DNA of 64,000 bases from JABDGR01 sp964561455 (GCA_964561455.1 CAZLPS010000004.1:40439-104438), one strand, 5' to 3'; positions 17,473 through 26,462 are shown, counted from the stretch's first letter. Made by a program: numbers and translations. The notes: generated from the letters alone by a model not told the origin.

Positions 17473-18468
17473 ATGAGCGAAAAAATCGCCGTCATCGGCA
17501 GCAATTCTTTTTCCGGCTCCTGGTTTTGCGCGCACGCGCTCGAACAGGGCCTCGACGTCCTGGGCCTCAGCCGGTCGCCCGAATTGGGCAAGGCCTTCCT
17601 GCCCTATCAATGGACCAAGGCGGTGAAGGGCAAGTTTACCTTCCGCCAGCTTGACTTGAACAAGCACACCCGGGAAATTGCCTCCGCCATCGGCGATTTT
17701 CATCCTGACTATGTCATCAACTTTGCCGCCCAGGGCATGGTTGCCCAAAGCTGGGAACACCCGACGCACTGGTATCAGACGAACGTGGTGGCCAATGTCG
17801 CCCTGCATGACGAATTGCGCAAATTTTCCTGGTTGAAGAAATACGTCCACGTCTCGACGCCCGAAGTTTACGGCAGCACCAGCGGCACCATTACCGAGGA
17901 CTCGCCCTACAACCCCAGCACGCCTTACGCCGCCTCCCGCGCCGCCTGCGATTTACACCTCCGCACCTTCTTCCAGCGGTATAAATTCCCCTGGACGTTT
18001 ACCCGCTCCGCGAATGTCTACGGCCCAGGCCAGCAGCTTTACCGCATCATCCCCCGCACCGTCTTGTTCATCAAGCTTGGCAAACGGCTCCCCCTCCACG
18101 GCGGCGGGCATTCCGTGCGTTCCTTCATACACATTCGCGACGTCGCCGACGCCACCCTGCGCGTCGCGCGGCAGGGAGTGCCGGGCGCCGGCTATCACCT
18201 TTCGACGGACCGCTTTGTTTCCATTCGCGAGCTCGTCGAAATGATTTGTGCAAAACTCGGCGTTAATTTCGCCGAGGTCGTGGATGTGGTGGATGACCGT
18301 CCCGGCAAGGACGCCGCTTACCTCCTCGACTCCACCCGCGCCCGGAGCACCCTGGGCTGGCGTGAACATGTTTCCCTCGAGGAGGGCATCGCCGAAACCG
18401 TCCGCTGGGTGGACGAGTACATCGACTACCTTAAGGCCCAACCCCACGATTACATCCACCAGCCATAA
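17473..18468 (+). CDS. NAD-dependent epimerase/dehydratase (extended SDR)
   Basis: A 331-residue extended SDR similar to GDP-mannose or dTDP-glucose 4,6-dehydratases. The Rossmann motif is loose (IGSNSFSGSW, 8-17). The active-site TPE is at 129-131. The catalytic Tyr is Y152 in PYAASRAACD, but the usual Lys four residues later is Arg (R156). The segment ANVYGPGQQLYRIIP is typical of sugar-nucleotide dehydratases and epimerases. It lies 15 bp after the GmhA-like gene and 4 bp before the HldE-like gene. It probably modifies a nucleotide-activated heptose or hexose; the substrate is not determinable. Confidence 0.8.
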   Translation: MSEKIAVIGSNSFSGSWFCAHALEQGLDVLGLSRSPELGKAFLPYQWTKAVKGKFTFRQLDLNKHTREIASAIGDFHPDYVINFAAQGMVAQSWEHPTHWYQTNVVANVALHDELRKFSWLKKYVHVSTPEVYGSTSGTITEDSPYNPSTPYAASRAACDLHLRTFFQRYKFPWTFTRSANVYGPGQQLYRIIPRTVLFIKLGKRLPLHGGGHSVRSFIHIRDVADATLRVARQGVPGAGYHLSTDRFVSIRELVEMICAKLGVNFAEVVDVVDDRPGKDAAYLLDSTRARSTLGWREHVSLEEGIAETVRWVDEYIDYLKAQPHDYIHQP

Positions 18469-18472
18469 TTAC

Positions 18473-20011
18473 ATGCACGTCGGCAAAGTCATCACCTTTA
18501 AGGACGCCCCGCAATTCTTCCAAAAATTGCGGACTGCGGGAAAAACCATTGTGCAGTGCCATGGCACCTTCGATTTGATTCATCCCGGGCACATCTACCA
18601 CTTGGAGGAGGCGAAAGAACTCGGTGACGTCCTGGTGGTGACGATCACCGCCGAAAAATATGTCAACAAGGGCCCCGGCCGCCCCTATTTCAATGATCCA
18701 TTGCGCGCCCGCAGCCTCACCGCGCTGAGTTGCGTCGATTACGTCGTGCTGATTCCGCACGCAGCCGCGGTCGAAGCCATTGACGCCGTAAAACCAAACA
18801 TTTACTGCAAGGGCCGGGAGTACGAGAACCAGGAATGCGACGTCACCGGTAACATCCGCGACGACGTCACGGCGGTCGAACGCCATGGCGGCCAAGTACG
18901 TTATATCGGCTCAGTCGTTTTTTCCTCCACCCGCCTGCTCAACCGGCACTTCGACTTGGTACCGCCCGCGATCAAGGAATTTTGCCAGCAGGTGGCGCAG
19001 GATTTTCCGCCGGCCAAATTCCGCGAAGTGGTGGATGACTTTGCGAAGCTGCGGGTGCTCGTCATCGGCGACATCATTTTTGACCGCTATTCCTACGTGA
19101 AAGTGCAGGGCCTCACCTCCAAAAACCGCATCATCTCCGGCCGCTATCTTAACGAAGAAACCCAGGCGGGTGGTTCCCTCGCGGTCTTCCGGCATATCCA
19201 GAAGTTCACGCCCAACGTGAACCTCATTGGCCTCCTCGGCACGGAATCCTGGGCGGACGCAACCCTCGGCGAATTCCTGCCCAAGGAACATGATCTTGTG
19301 CTGCGCGAGCCGGAATTCACCACCATCATCAAGCAGCGCCTCTGCGAGCCGCCCGCCGAGGGCAAGGAAGTCAGCAAGCTCTTCTCGGTGAATTTCATTG
19401 ATGGCGAGCCGCCGGAACGCGAGATTCGCGACCGCGTTCTCCGCGCCGTCGAGCAGCGCCTGGCTGAATGCGATTTGGTGGTCGTCGCCGATTTTGGCCA
19501 CGGCCTGATGGCTGAGGAAGTGCGCCGGCTGATTGAGGCCAAGGCGCCGTTCTTCGCGTTGAACTGCCAGACCAACAGTAACAACCACGGCTTTAACATT
19601 ATCAACCACCAGTATCGCCGCGCCGACTGTTTTTCCCTCGACGACCAGGAGTTGCTGCTGGCCGTCGCGCGCCGCCATATCAATCATTCGCAGGAGCTGG
19701 AGAAACTCCGCGCGCATTTCTCCGCCAGCTATGCCTGGCTCACCCGCGGCGCCATCGAAACCATCGGCCTAAAGGAAGGCTCCGCCCCCTGCACCCTCCT
19801 GCCCCTCGAAACGCGCATCGTGGACACCGTCGGCGCGGGCGACGCGTTTTTCTCCGTTGCCGCGCTGGCGGCCAAATGCGGCGCCCCCAATGCGCTGGCC
19901 ACCTTTCTCGGCCAACTCGCTGGCGGGCAGGCCGTGCGCATCGTGGGCAACACCGAGCCCATTTCCAAAAGCGCCCTCCTCAAAAGTGGCATGAGTTTGC
20001 TGACGTTTTGA
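18473..20011 (+). CDS. Bifunctional cytidylyltransferase/PfkB kinase, HldE-like, reversed order
   Basis: A 512-residue protein. Residues about 25-160 form a cytidylyltransferase domain with GTFDLIHPGH (HPGH at 37-40). Residues about 195-510 form a PfkB-type sugar kinase with signature DTVGAGDAF (451-459; catalytic Asp457). E. coli HldE has the kinase first and transferase second; here the order is reversed. HldE makes heptose 1,7-bisphosphate and then ADP-heptose. Together with the upstream SIS protein this indicates a nucleotide-activated heptose or similar sugar. The nucleotide (ADP, CDP or GDP) cannot be told from sequence. Confidence 0.8.
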   Translation: MHVGKVITFKDAPQFFQKLRTAGKTIVQCHGTFDLIHPGHIYHLEEAKELGDVLVVTITAEKYVNKGPGRPYFNDPLRARSLTALSCVDYVVLIPHAAAVEAIDAVKPNIYCKGREYENQECDVTGNIRDDVTAVERHGGQVRYIGSVVFSSTRLLNRHFDLVPPAIKEFCQQVAQDFPPAKFREVVDDFAKLRVLVIGDIIFDRYSYVKVQGLTSKNRIISGRYLNEETQAGGSLAVFRHIQKFTPNVNLIGLLGTESWADATLGEFLPKEHDLVLREPEFTTIIKQRLCEPPAEGKEVSKLFSVNFIDGEPPEREIRDRVLRAVEQRLAECDLVVVADFGHGLMAEEVRRLIEAKAPFFALNCQTNSNNHGFNIINHQYRRADCFSLDDQELLLAVARRHINHSQELEKLRAHFSASYAWLTRGAIETIGLKEGSAPCTLLPLETRIVDTVGAGDAFFSVAALAAKCGAPNALATFLGQLAGGQAVRIVGNTEPISKSALLKSGMSLLTF

Positions 20012-20055
20012 TGGAAGACCCAAAGCACGCATGCACAAATTGCCCGGTGGACGCT

Positions 20056-20090
20056 TTAATCCTTCATCCCTCATCCTTCATCCTTAATCT
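20056..20090. repeat. 7-bp tandem repeat, consensus TTCATCC
   Basis: Five consecutive heptamers (TTAATCC, TTCATCC, CTCATCC, TTCATCC, TTAATCT) fill the spacer before the SDR gene. The same heptamer recurs at 54397-54424. Confidence 0.8.
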
Positions 20091-20092
20091 TC

Positions 20093-21037
20093 ATGAAAAT
20101 CCTCCTCACCGGCGGTTGCGGCTACATCGGCACCGTGCTGACCCCCAGCCTTCTCGAACAAGGCCATGACGTCACTGTCGTGGACATTCAATGGTTCGGC
20201 AACTACCTGCCGCCCCATCCCCGGCTTACGGTCATCAAGGAGGACATCCGCAATGTGGACAAGGTCCCGATGGCCGGCATGGATGTCGTGCTGCATCTGG
20301 CCAACGTCGCCAATGATCCATGCAGCGACTTGAATTCCAAGCTCAACTGGGAAGTCAATGCCCTTGCCACCATGCTCCTCGTCGAACGCGCCATCGCCCA
20401 CGGCGTCAAACAGTTCGCCTATGCCAGTTCCGGCAGCGTGTACGGCGTGAAAGACGAACCGGAGGTGACGGAGGAACTTTCCCTCGTTCCCATCAGCGAC
20501 TACAACAAGACGAAAATGATCAGCGAACGCGTGCTGCTGAGCTACAAAGACAAAATTCTCATCCAGTGCGTCCGGCCGGCAACAGTTTGCGGGTATTCCC
20601 CGCGCATGCGCCTCGATGTCGTCGTCAACATGTTGACGATGCAGGCCCTCGCCAATGGGAAGATCACTGTACTTGGTGGCGACCAGACCCGCCCGAACAT
20701 TCACATGAAGGACATGGTTCGCGTCTACCATCATTTCCTCGCCATCGGCGCCAAGGCACCTGGCATTTATAACGCGGGCTTCGAAAACATCTCCGTCTTG
20801 GACATTGCCAAGCTCGTCACCAAGCACGTTCCGGCGGAAATCATTGTCAAGGAATCGAATGACCCTCGTTCCTACCGCCTGTCTTCGAAGAAACTGCTCG
20901 CCACGGGATTTGTCCAGAAATTCGGCGTCGAAGACGGCATCAAGGAGGTCATGGCCGCCTTCCACGCTGGCAAGTTGAAAATGGAAGACCGCTATTTCAA
21001 TATCAAGACAATGAAGGCCATCGCCAACCTCGCCTAA
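20093..21037 (+). CDS. NAD-dependent epimerase/dehydratase (extended SDR)
   Basis: A 314-residue extended SDR with a canonical Rossmann motif GGCGYIG (7-13) and catalytic Y137-x3-K141 (YNKTK). The segment RPATVCGYSPRMRLDVVVN is typical of nucleotide-sugar epimerases and dehydratases in polysaccharide loci. A start just after the heptamer repeat is clear. It probably epimerises or dehydrates the activated sugar made by the preceding enzymes. The E1 alpha gene starts 3 bp downstream, so it is cotranscribed. Confidence 0.85.
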   Translation: MKILLTGGCGYIGTVLTPSLLEQGHDVTVVDIQWFGNYLPPHPRLTVIKEDIRNVDKVPMAGMDVVLHLANVANDPCSDLNSKLNWEVNALATMLLVERAIAHGVKQFAYASSGSVYGVKDEPEVTEELSLVPISDYNKTKMISERVLLSYKDKILIQCVRPATVCGYSPRMRLDVVVNMLTMQALANGKITVLGGDQTRPNIHMKDMVRVYHHFLAIGAKAPGIYNAGFENISVLDIAKLVTKHVPAEIIVKESNDPRSYRLSSKKLLATGFVQKFGVEDGIKEVMAAFHAGKLKMEDRYFNIKTMKAIANLA

Positions 21038-21040
21038 TTC

Positions 21041-22030
21041 ATGGCCGCAACCTTCAGTCCGAACGCCGAACTCTCCTGGAAGCTCCTGGAGGGTATGGAG
21101 CGCATTCGTCTCATCGAAGAGGCGATTGCGGCGAAATATAACGAGAAGCCGCAGAAAATGCGCTGCCCCGTGCATCTGTCCATCGGCCAGGAAGCCGTGG
21201 CCGCCGGGGTCGGGCTGGCGTTGCGCCCTGACGACCTGGCCATGAGCGGCCACCGCTCGCACGCCCATTATCTCGCCAAAGGCGGCGACCTGAATGCCAT
21301 GATCGCGGAAATTTGCGGCAAGGAAACGGGTTGCTGTCGCGGGCGCGGGGGATCCATGCATCTCGTGGATTTGAAGGCGGGCTTCGTCGGCGCCGTGCCG
21401 ATCGTCGGCAGTACGATTCCCATTGCTGTTGGGCTGGCTTTTGCCGACTTGCGGCTGAAACGGGATCGCGTGACCGCGGCGTTTTTCGGCGAAGCCGCCA
21501 CCGAGGAAGGCGTGTTTCACGAAAGCGTGAACTTTGCGACGCTGCACAAGTTGCCGGTCGTGTTTGTCTGCGAAAACAATTTGTATTCCGTGTACTCGCC
21601 GATGAGCGTGCGCCAGCCAGCCCATCGCGAAGTGTTTTCCGTCGCCGCCGGTCACGGGCTTGCCAGCTGGCAGGGTGATGGCAACGATGCCCACGCCGTC
21701 TACGAGCTGATGACCGAGGCCGCCGACCATGCCCGCACGGGCAAGGGCCCCGTGTTTCTGGAATTGAAAACCTACCGCTGGCGCGAACATTGCGGCCCCA
21801 ATTTCGACAATAACATCGGCTACCGCACCGAAGCCGAATACGAGGAATGGCGCGTGCGCGACCCGCTCGAGCGCCTGCTTCGCGAAATGTTCGAGGCCAA
21901 AATTTTCGACGACTCCCGCCGCGTCAACTTCGTGAAGTCCGTGCAAATGGAAATCGCCGCCGCCTTTGCCGCCGCGGACCGCGCGCCGTTCCCGGACCCG
22001 TCCGGCCTGCTCGACCACGTTTACGCCTGA
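21041..22030 (+). CDS. TPP-dependent dehydrogenase E1 component, alpha subunit
   Basis: A 329-residue E1-alpha-like protein. HLSIGQEAVAAGVG (45-58) and RGRGGSMHL (100-108) are typical. The TPP/Mg motif region is FGEAATEEG...CENN (149-157 and 177-180); the canonical GDG is GEA here, replacing the metal-ligand Asp by Glu. Family members decarboxylate 2-oxo acids or acetoin with a beta subunit and usually E2/E3, but neither E2 nor E3 is present. In this locus it may transfer a two-carbon unit to, or remodel, a sugar. That role is inferred. Confidence 0.8.
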   Translation: MAATFSPNAELSWKLLEGMERIRLIEEAIAAKYNEKPQKMRCPVHLSIGQEAVAAGVGLALRPDDLAMSGHRSHAHYLAKGGDLNAMIAEICGKETGCCRGRGGSMHLVDLKAGFVGAVPIVGSTIPIAVGLAFADLRLKRDRVTAAFFGEAATEEGVFHESVNFATLHKLPVVFVCENNLYSVYSPMSVRQPAHREVFSVAAGHGLASWQGDGNDAHAVYELMTEAADHARTGKGPVFLELKTYRWREHCGPNFDNNIGYRTEAEYEEWRVRDPLERLLREMFEAKIFDDSRRVNFVKSVQMEIAAAFAAADRAPFPDPSGLLDHVYA

Positions 22031-22035
22031 TCCCC

Positions 22036-23091
22036 ATGCGCGAAATCACTTACGCCGAAGCCATCCGCGAGGGATTTGCCCTCGCGCTCGAACGCGACCC
22101 GCGCGTGATGCTCATCGGGCTCGGCATCCCCGACCCCAAGGGCTTCTTTGGCACCACGCTCGATTTGCCGAAAAAATTTGGCCCGGAGCGGGTCATGGAC
22201 ATGCCCTGTGCGGAAAACGGCATGACCGGAGTAATGCTCGGCGCCGCCATCAACGGCCTGCGTCCCGTGCTCAGCCACCAGCGCGTGGACTTCGCGATGC
22301 TGACCATGGATCAAGTCTGCACGCAAGCCGCGAAGTGGCACTACATGTTTGGCGGCATCATGAAGATGCCCGTGGTGATTCGTATGATTGTCGGGCGCGG
22401 CTGGGGTCAGGGCCCGCAACACTCACAGTGCCTGCACTCCTGGTTCGCCCATATTCCCGGCCTGAAAGTTGTCCTGCCCTGCTCGCCGCACGATGCCAAG
22501 GGCCTGTTGCTTGCCTCGATTTTTGACGACAATCCGGTGGTGTTCCTCGAACACCGCTGGCTGCATCACATCAAGGGCCACGTGCCGGAAGGGTTCTACA
22601 CCACGGAAATCGGCCCCGCCCGGGTCGCGCATTCCGGTAAAGACGTCACCATTGTCGCCTTCTCCTACATGGTCTTGGAAGCACTGCAAGCCGCGGCAGT
22701 GCTCGAAACCATGGGCATTTACGCGGAAGTGATTGACGTGCGCTGCGTGCGCCCACTCGACCGCGAATCCGTGCTTGCCTCTGTCCGCAAAACCGGTCGA
22801 CTCGTCGTCGCCGACACCTCCTGGGCCGAAGCCGGCATGAGCGCAGAAATTCTCGCGCTGGCCACTGAAGGCGCGTTCAAAGACCTAAAAGCCGCACCCA
22901 AACGCGTGGCCTTCCCGGATTGTCCGACCCCCACGAGTCCGGCGCTCGCCGCGGAATTTTATCCGCGCCACGGCCACATTGTGAATGCCGCCCGTGAAAC
23001 CCTCGGCCTCGCGCCCGACCCCGCCGTGCTCCTCGTGCCCGCCGGCCAGCAACTCGATGTCCCCAATCCCGCGTTTACCGGACCTTTCTAA
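22036..23091 (+). CDS. TPP-dependent dehydrogenase E1 component, beta subunit
   Basis: A 351-residue transketolase-like protein forming the partner of the preceding E1 alpha. The Pyr domain includes MPCAENGMTGVMLGAAINGL, containing the Glu that activates TPP (E in AEN). The C-terminal transketolase domain includes DVRCVRPLDRESV. The ATG at 22036 lies 5 bp after the alpha stop. An upstream extension inside the alpha gene is not credible. The heterotetramer probably acts in the cytoplasm on a sugar precursor; no lipoyl E2 is encoded here. Confidence 0.82.
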   Translation: MREITYAEAIREGFALALERDPRVMLIGLGIPDPKGFFGTTLDLPKKFGPERVMDMPCAENGMTGVMLGAAINGLRPVLSHQRVDFAMLTMDQVCTQAAKWHYMFGGIMKMPVVIRMIVGRGWGQGPQHSQCLHSWFAHIPGLKVVLPCSPHDAKGLLLASIFDDNPVVFLEHRWLHHIKGHVPEGFYTTEIGPARVAHSGKDVTIVAFSYMVLEALQAAAVLETMGIYAEVIDVRCVRPLDRESVLASVRKTGRLVVADTSWAEAGMSAEILALATEGAFKDLKAAPKRVAFPDCPTPTSPALAAEFYPRHGHIVNAARETLGLAPDPAVLLVPAGQQLDVPNPAFTGPF

Positions 23092-23093
23092 CC

Positions 23094-23747
23094 ATGGCTG
23101 AAATCAATCTTCTCGACCGCCTGCCGCAAACGAAGCGCAACGTCGCCCAGCGCGCCCAAGAAAAAACCCCCGAAGACCGCGCCCTCGCCAAGCAGTTTGG
23201 CCGCGATTTTTTCGACGGCGAACGCCGCCACGGTTATGGCGGTTACCGCTACGATGGCCGCTGGTTGCCCGTCGCCCAGCGCATCGTCGAGCATTACAAA
23301 CTGCCGCCCGATGCCCGCATCCTCGATGTTGGCGCTGCCAAGGGCTTTCTGATACATGACTTTCTTCAGGTGCTACCCGAAGCCACCGTGCGCGGGCTGG
23401 ATGTGTCCGTCTACGCCAAAGAAAACGCCCATGGTAACATGGGGCCGTTGATCGACATTGGTTCGGCGGAAAAACTCCCCTACCCTGATAAATCTTTCGA
23501 CCTCGTCGTTTCCATCAATTCTATCCATAACTTGCCGCTGGAAAAGTGCAAACAGTCGCTGCGCGAAATGCAGCGCGTCAGCCGCGCGCACAAATTCATT
23601 TCCGTGGACGCCTGGAACACCGAGGAAGAGCACCAGCGCCTGCTCGGCTGGATTTTAACCGCTGAAACCTACCTGCCGGTGAACGAGTGGGTGAAAATGT
23701 TCGCGGAAATCGGTTACACGGGCGACTATTGGTGGTTTATTCCATGA
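23094..23747 (+). CDS. Class I SAM-dependent methyltransferase
   Basis: A 217-residue methyltransferase. Motif I is ILDVGAAKGFLI (about 75-86), followed by VRGLDVSVYA and the post-II segment FDLVVSINSIHNL. Residues 1-50 are charged and may bind a partner. It is coupled to the next gene (ATGA overlap at 23744-23747) and begins 2 bp after E1 beta. It probably methylates a sugar or sugar nucleotide of the locus; O-, N- or C-methylation cannot be distinguished. Confidence 0.8.
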   Translation: MAEINLLDRLPQTKRNVAQRAQEKTPEDRALAKQFGRDFFDGERRHGYGGYRYDGRWLPVAQRIVEHYKLPPDARILDVGAAKGFLIHDFLQVLPEATVRGLDVSVYAKENAHGNMGPLIDIGSAEKLPYPDKSFDLVVSINSIHNLPLEKCKQSLREMQRVSRAHKFISVDAWNTEEEHQRLLGWILTAETYLPVNEWVKMFAEIGYTGDYWWFIP

Positions 23748-24778
23748 AAACTCCCGCTGCCATCCTGGTGGAATCCCGCCAGCCTCTGATCATTGACGAG
23801 GTGGAATTGCCGGCGCTCGGCATCGGCCAGGCGCTCGTGGAAATCAAGGCCACGCGCATCTGCGGCTCTCAACTCGGCGAAATTGACGCCGTCAAGGGAC
23901 CGGACAAATGGCTGCCGCACCTGCTCGGCCATGAGGGCGGCGGGCGCGTGCTCGAAATCGGCCCCGGCGTGAAGCACGTCAAAGTCGGCGACCACGTCGT
24001 CCTGCACTGGCGACCCGGCGCCGGCCTCGAAGGCCAGCCGTCTCCCAAATACAAGTGGGGCGCCAAAACCGTCAACGCCGGCAATATTACGACCTTTCAG
24101 CGCTACGCGGTGGTTTCTGAAAACCGAATGACTCCGGTGCCGGACGATTTGTCCGAGGACCTCTGCTGCCTGCTGGCGGATACCTTGACCACCGGCTTTG
24201 GCGTCATCACGCGCGACGCAAAAATTGAAATCGGCGAATCCGTCGTCGTCATCGGCGCGGGCGGCATCGGCCTCGGCGTAATCCTCGGCGCCAAACTTGC
24301 CGGGGCCTACCCCATCATCGCCTGCGATTTGTATCACCATAAACTGGAAGTCGCGAAGCGCTACGGCGCGACGCACGTCATCAACACCCGCGAACGGCCC
24401 CTGACCGCCACCGTGAAGGAAATTCTCAACGGCGCTTCGCCCGACGCGGTCATTGACGGCACCGGCCGCCCGCCAGTTTTGGAGGAAGCCTTCGCGCTCA
24501 CCTCAGCCAAGGGCCGCTGCGTGATTTTTGGCGTGATGCCGAGCGACCTGCGCCTCTCGATCAACACCCTTCCGCTGCATTTCGGCAAAACCCTCACCGG
24601 TTCCGAAGGCGGCCAAAGCCGGCCCTCGCAGGACATTCCCCGGCTGATCCGCATGATCCGGGGTGGCGCTTTCGATCCGGCGGGCATGATTTCCCACCGG
24701 TGCAAACTGGAAGACATCAATCCGGCCATCGCGAAGATGCGCGCGGGCGAGGCCATCCACACCGTCATTGATCTTTAG
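23744..24778 (+). CDS. Zinc-type alcohol dehydrogenase-like (MDR) protein
   Basis: A 344-residue medium-chain dehydrogenase/reductase. The catalytic zinc ligands C40 (RICGS) and H63-E64 (LLGHEGGG) are present, with an NAD(P)-binding VVIGAGGIGLG near residue 167. The structural-zinc loop with four cysteines, normal after about residue 90, is absent: HWRPGAGLEGQPSPKY has none. It probably oxidises or reduces a sugar or short polyol during precursor synthesis. The ATG at 23744 overlaps the previous stop. Confidence 0.82.
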   Translation: MKTPAAILVESRQPLIIDEVELPALGIGQALVEIKATRICGSQLGEIDAVKGPDKWLPHLLGHEGGGRVLEIGPGVKHVKVGDHVVLHWRPGAGLEGQPSPKYKWGAKTVNAGNITTFQRYAVVSENRMTPVPDDLSEDLCCLLADTLTTGFGVITRDAKIEIGESVVVIGAGGIGLGVILGAKLAGAYPIIACDLYHHKLEVAKRYGATHVINTRERPLTATVKEILNGASPDAVIDGTGRPPVLEEAFALTSAKGRCVIFGVMPSDLRLSINTLPLHFGKTLTGSEGGQSRPSQDIPRLIRMIRGGAFDPAGMISHRCKLEDINPAIAKMRAGEAIHTVIDL

Positions 24779-24804
24779 CCCCGCAGTTTGGTCCCTTCTG
24801 ATGT

Positions 24805-25629
24805 ATGTCGGCAAAATTTAAAGCCCGTTCGGGGATGATTGCGGTACGCCTCAAAAACTGGGTGCGTTACCGCGACATCGTTTGGTATCGCACTCTGGCC
24901 GGATTGAAGTCCGAGGCGCGACAAAATTTCCTTGGCTATGTGTGGTTCCTGCTCGAACCGGCCATTACCACCACGATCATGTATGCGGTATATGTGCTGA
25001 TTTTTCGCAGCAAAGGCACCGATAACGTGGTGCTTCTATTGCTGGGGACCATCATCTGGCAATGGTTCGAAAGCTCGGTGGTGGTGGGCATGATGGGCAT
25101 CAAGGCCAAGCTGCACATCATGACCCATTTTACCCTGCCGAAATATATCTTTCCGCTCGTCGGCATCTTTACCAACACCTGGAAATTCCTTTGCGTCTTT
25201 TTGGTCTTGCTGACTTTTTGCGCAATTTGCGGTTTTCCGCCCAACCGGCAGTTTTGCTGGCTGCCTCTGGTGATGGGCGTGCAATTGACCCTGATAATCG
25301 GCCTGGCGCTGCCTCTCGCCATTGCCGTGGCCTACTTCAACGACTTGACCACCATCACTAACTCCATTTTCCGGCTCATGATGTTCGTTTCAGGGGTGTT
25401 TTTCACGGCGGACATGGTGCGTACGCAGGCGCCGCAGGCACTGCCGTATTTCTACGGCAATCCGATGGCCGGGCTGATTGAGTCCTACCGCAACATTGTC
25501 ATGGGGCATAAGCCACCAAATTTCCACGCCCTGGTTTACGCTTTGTGCTGCGGGTTGGTCCTCTGCCTTCTCGGCCTGGTCTGGAGCCGCCACATTGACG
25601 GCAAAATTCTCAAACGCGCCAATGGTTGA
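24805..25629 (+). CDS. ABC-2 type polysaccharide export permease, Wzm-like
   Basis: A 274-residue integral membrane protein with about six hydrophobic segments. It begins with a cytoplasmic amphipathic part and WYRTLAGLKSEARQNFLGYVWF, typical of ABC-2/Wzm permeases. It forms the channel for lipid-linked O-antigen or capsular chains. The ATP-binding partner overlaps it by 8 bp at the 3' end. Its position in the middle of the sugar locus marks this as an ABC-transporter-dependent polysaccharide; no Wzx or Wzy is visible. Confidence 0.85.
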   Translation: MSAKFKARSGMIAVRLKNWVRYRDIVWYRTLAGLKSEARQNFLGYVWFLLEPAITTTIMYAVYVLIFRSKGTDNVVLLLLGTIIWQWFESSVVVGMMGIKAKLHIMTHFTLPKYIFPLVGIFTNTWKFLCVFLVLLTFCAICGFPPNRQFCWLPLVMGVQLTLIIGLALPLAIAVAYFNDLTTITNSIFRLMMFVSGVFFTADMVRTQAPQALPYFYGNPMAGLIESYRNIVMGHKPPNFHALVYALCCGLVLCLLGLVWSRHIDGKILKRANG

Positions 25630-26371
25630 TCCCATCACTCCCCTGATTGCGGTGCGGAATGTGGCCTTGTGCTACCGCTACCAGAAGAACATTTTCGCCC
25701 GGCACAAGTCGAAGATCTGGGCGCTGCACGACGTCACCTTCAACCTCATTGAAGGCGAGAAGCTCGGCATCATCGGCCGCAATGGCAGCGGCAAAAGCAC
25801 GCTGATGAAGATCCTCGCGAAGATCTTCGAGGCCGACAAGGGCGAGGTCGTCTATTCGCGCCCCTTGCATGTGCAACTGCTCTCCCTCGGCGTCGGCTTC
25901 GAGGGTTCGCTCAGCGGTCGGGAAAACGCGGTGCTGAATGGACTGCTGTTGGGCAAAAGCCGCAAGCACATGCTCAGCCGGCTGGACCGCATCAAGGATT
26001 TCTCCGAGCTCGGTGAATTCTTCGACATGCCCGTCTCCACCTACTCCTCCGGCATGAATGCCCGCCTCGGCTTTGCCGTCGCCATGGAGACCGAGCCCGA
26101 AGTCTTGCTCATCGACGAAATTCTCGGCGTCGGCGACGCCCGGTTTGCCACCAAATCGCAAAACGCCCTGCGCGAGAAATTCAGCGGCAACCGCACTGTG
26201 GTCCTCATCTCCCACGACCCCCACACTATTCGCAGCATGTGCACCCGCGCGGTTTGGATTGAAAAGGGCCGCACCGTCATGGAGGGCGATGTGGCCACGG
26301 TCACCGACGCCTACCAAGCCGCGGTGAACGCGGAAGACCCAAATCTGGTGCATGTCCTGCGTCCCGATTGA
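25622..26371 (+). CDS. Polysaccharide ABC exporter ATPase, Wzt-like
   Basis: A 249-residue ATP-binding protein. Walker A is GRNGSGKST (52-60), the signature is the Wzt/KpsT/TagH-type YSSGMNARL, and Walker B is VLLIDEIL. Wzt proteins with a C-terminal carbohydrate-recognition domain are about 400 residues or longer; this one ends after the nucleotide-binding domain plus a short tail. It resembles the short class, in which export is not gated by a capped chain end. The ATG at 25622 overlaps the permease. Confidence 0.88.
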   Translation: MVDPITPLIAVRNVALCYRYQKNIFARHKSKIWALHDVTFNLIEGEKLGIIGRNGSGKSTLMKILAKIFEADKGEVVYSRPLHVQLLSLGVGFEGSLSGRENAVLNGLLLGKSRKHMLSRLDRIKDFSELGEFFDMPVSTYSSGMNARLGFAVAMETEPEVLLIDEILGVGDARFATKSQNALREKFSGNRTVVLISHDPHTIRSMCTRAVWIEKGRTVMEGDVATVTDAYQAAVNAEDPNLVHVLRPD

Positions 26372-26462
26372 TCGCGGCGCGCACTTCGGCGCTCGGTGGC
26401 CAATCGACCTCTGCTTGAACGGATCCAGTGAAATCCTCTTTGCCACCATCTCATATTGTGCC

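Noticed and set aside
20084..22018. 644-codon leftward frame opposite the SDR and E1 alpha genes
   Set aside because: His/Val/Gly-rich antisense translation with no recognisable motif; the forward genes are clear.
17473..24778. dTDP-rhamnose or sialic-acid pathway in the first half of the sugar locus
   Set aside because: No RmlA/B/D or NeuA/B/C signatures. Heptose-type enzymes fit better.
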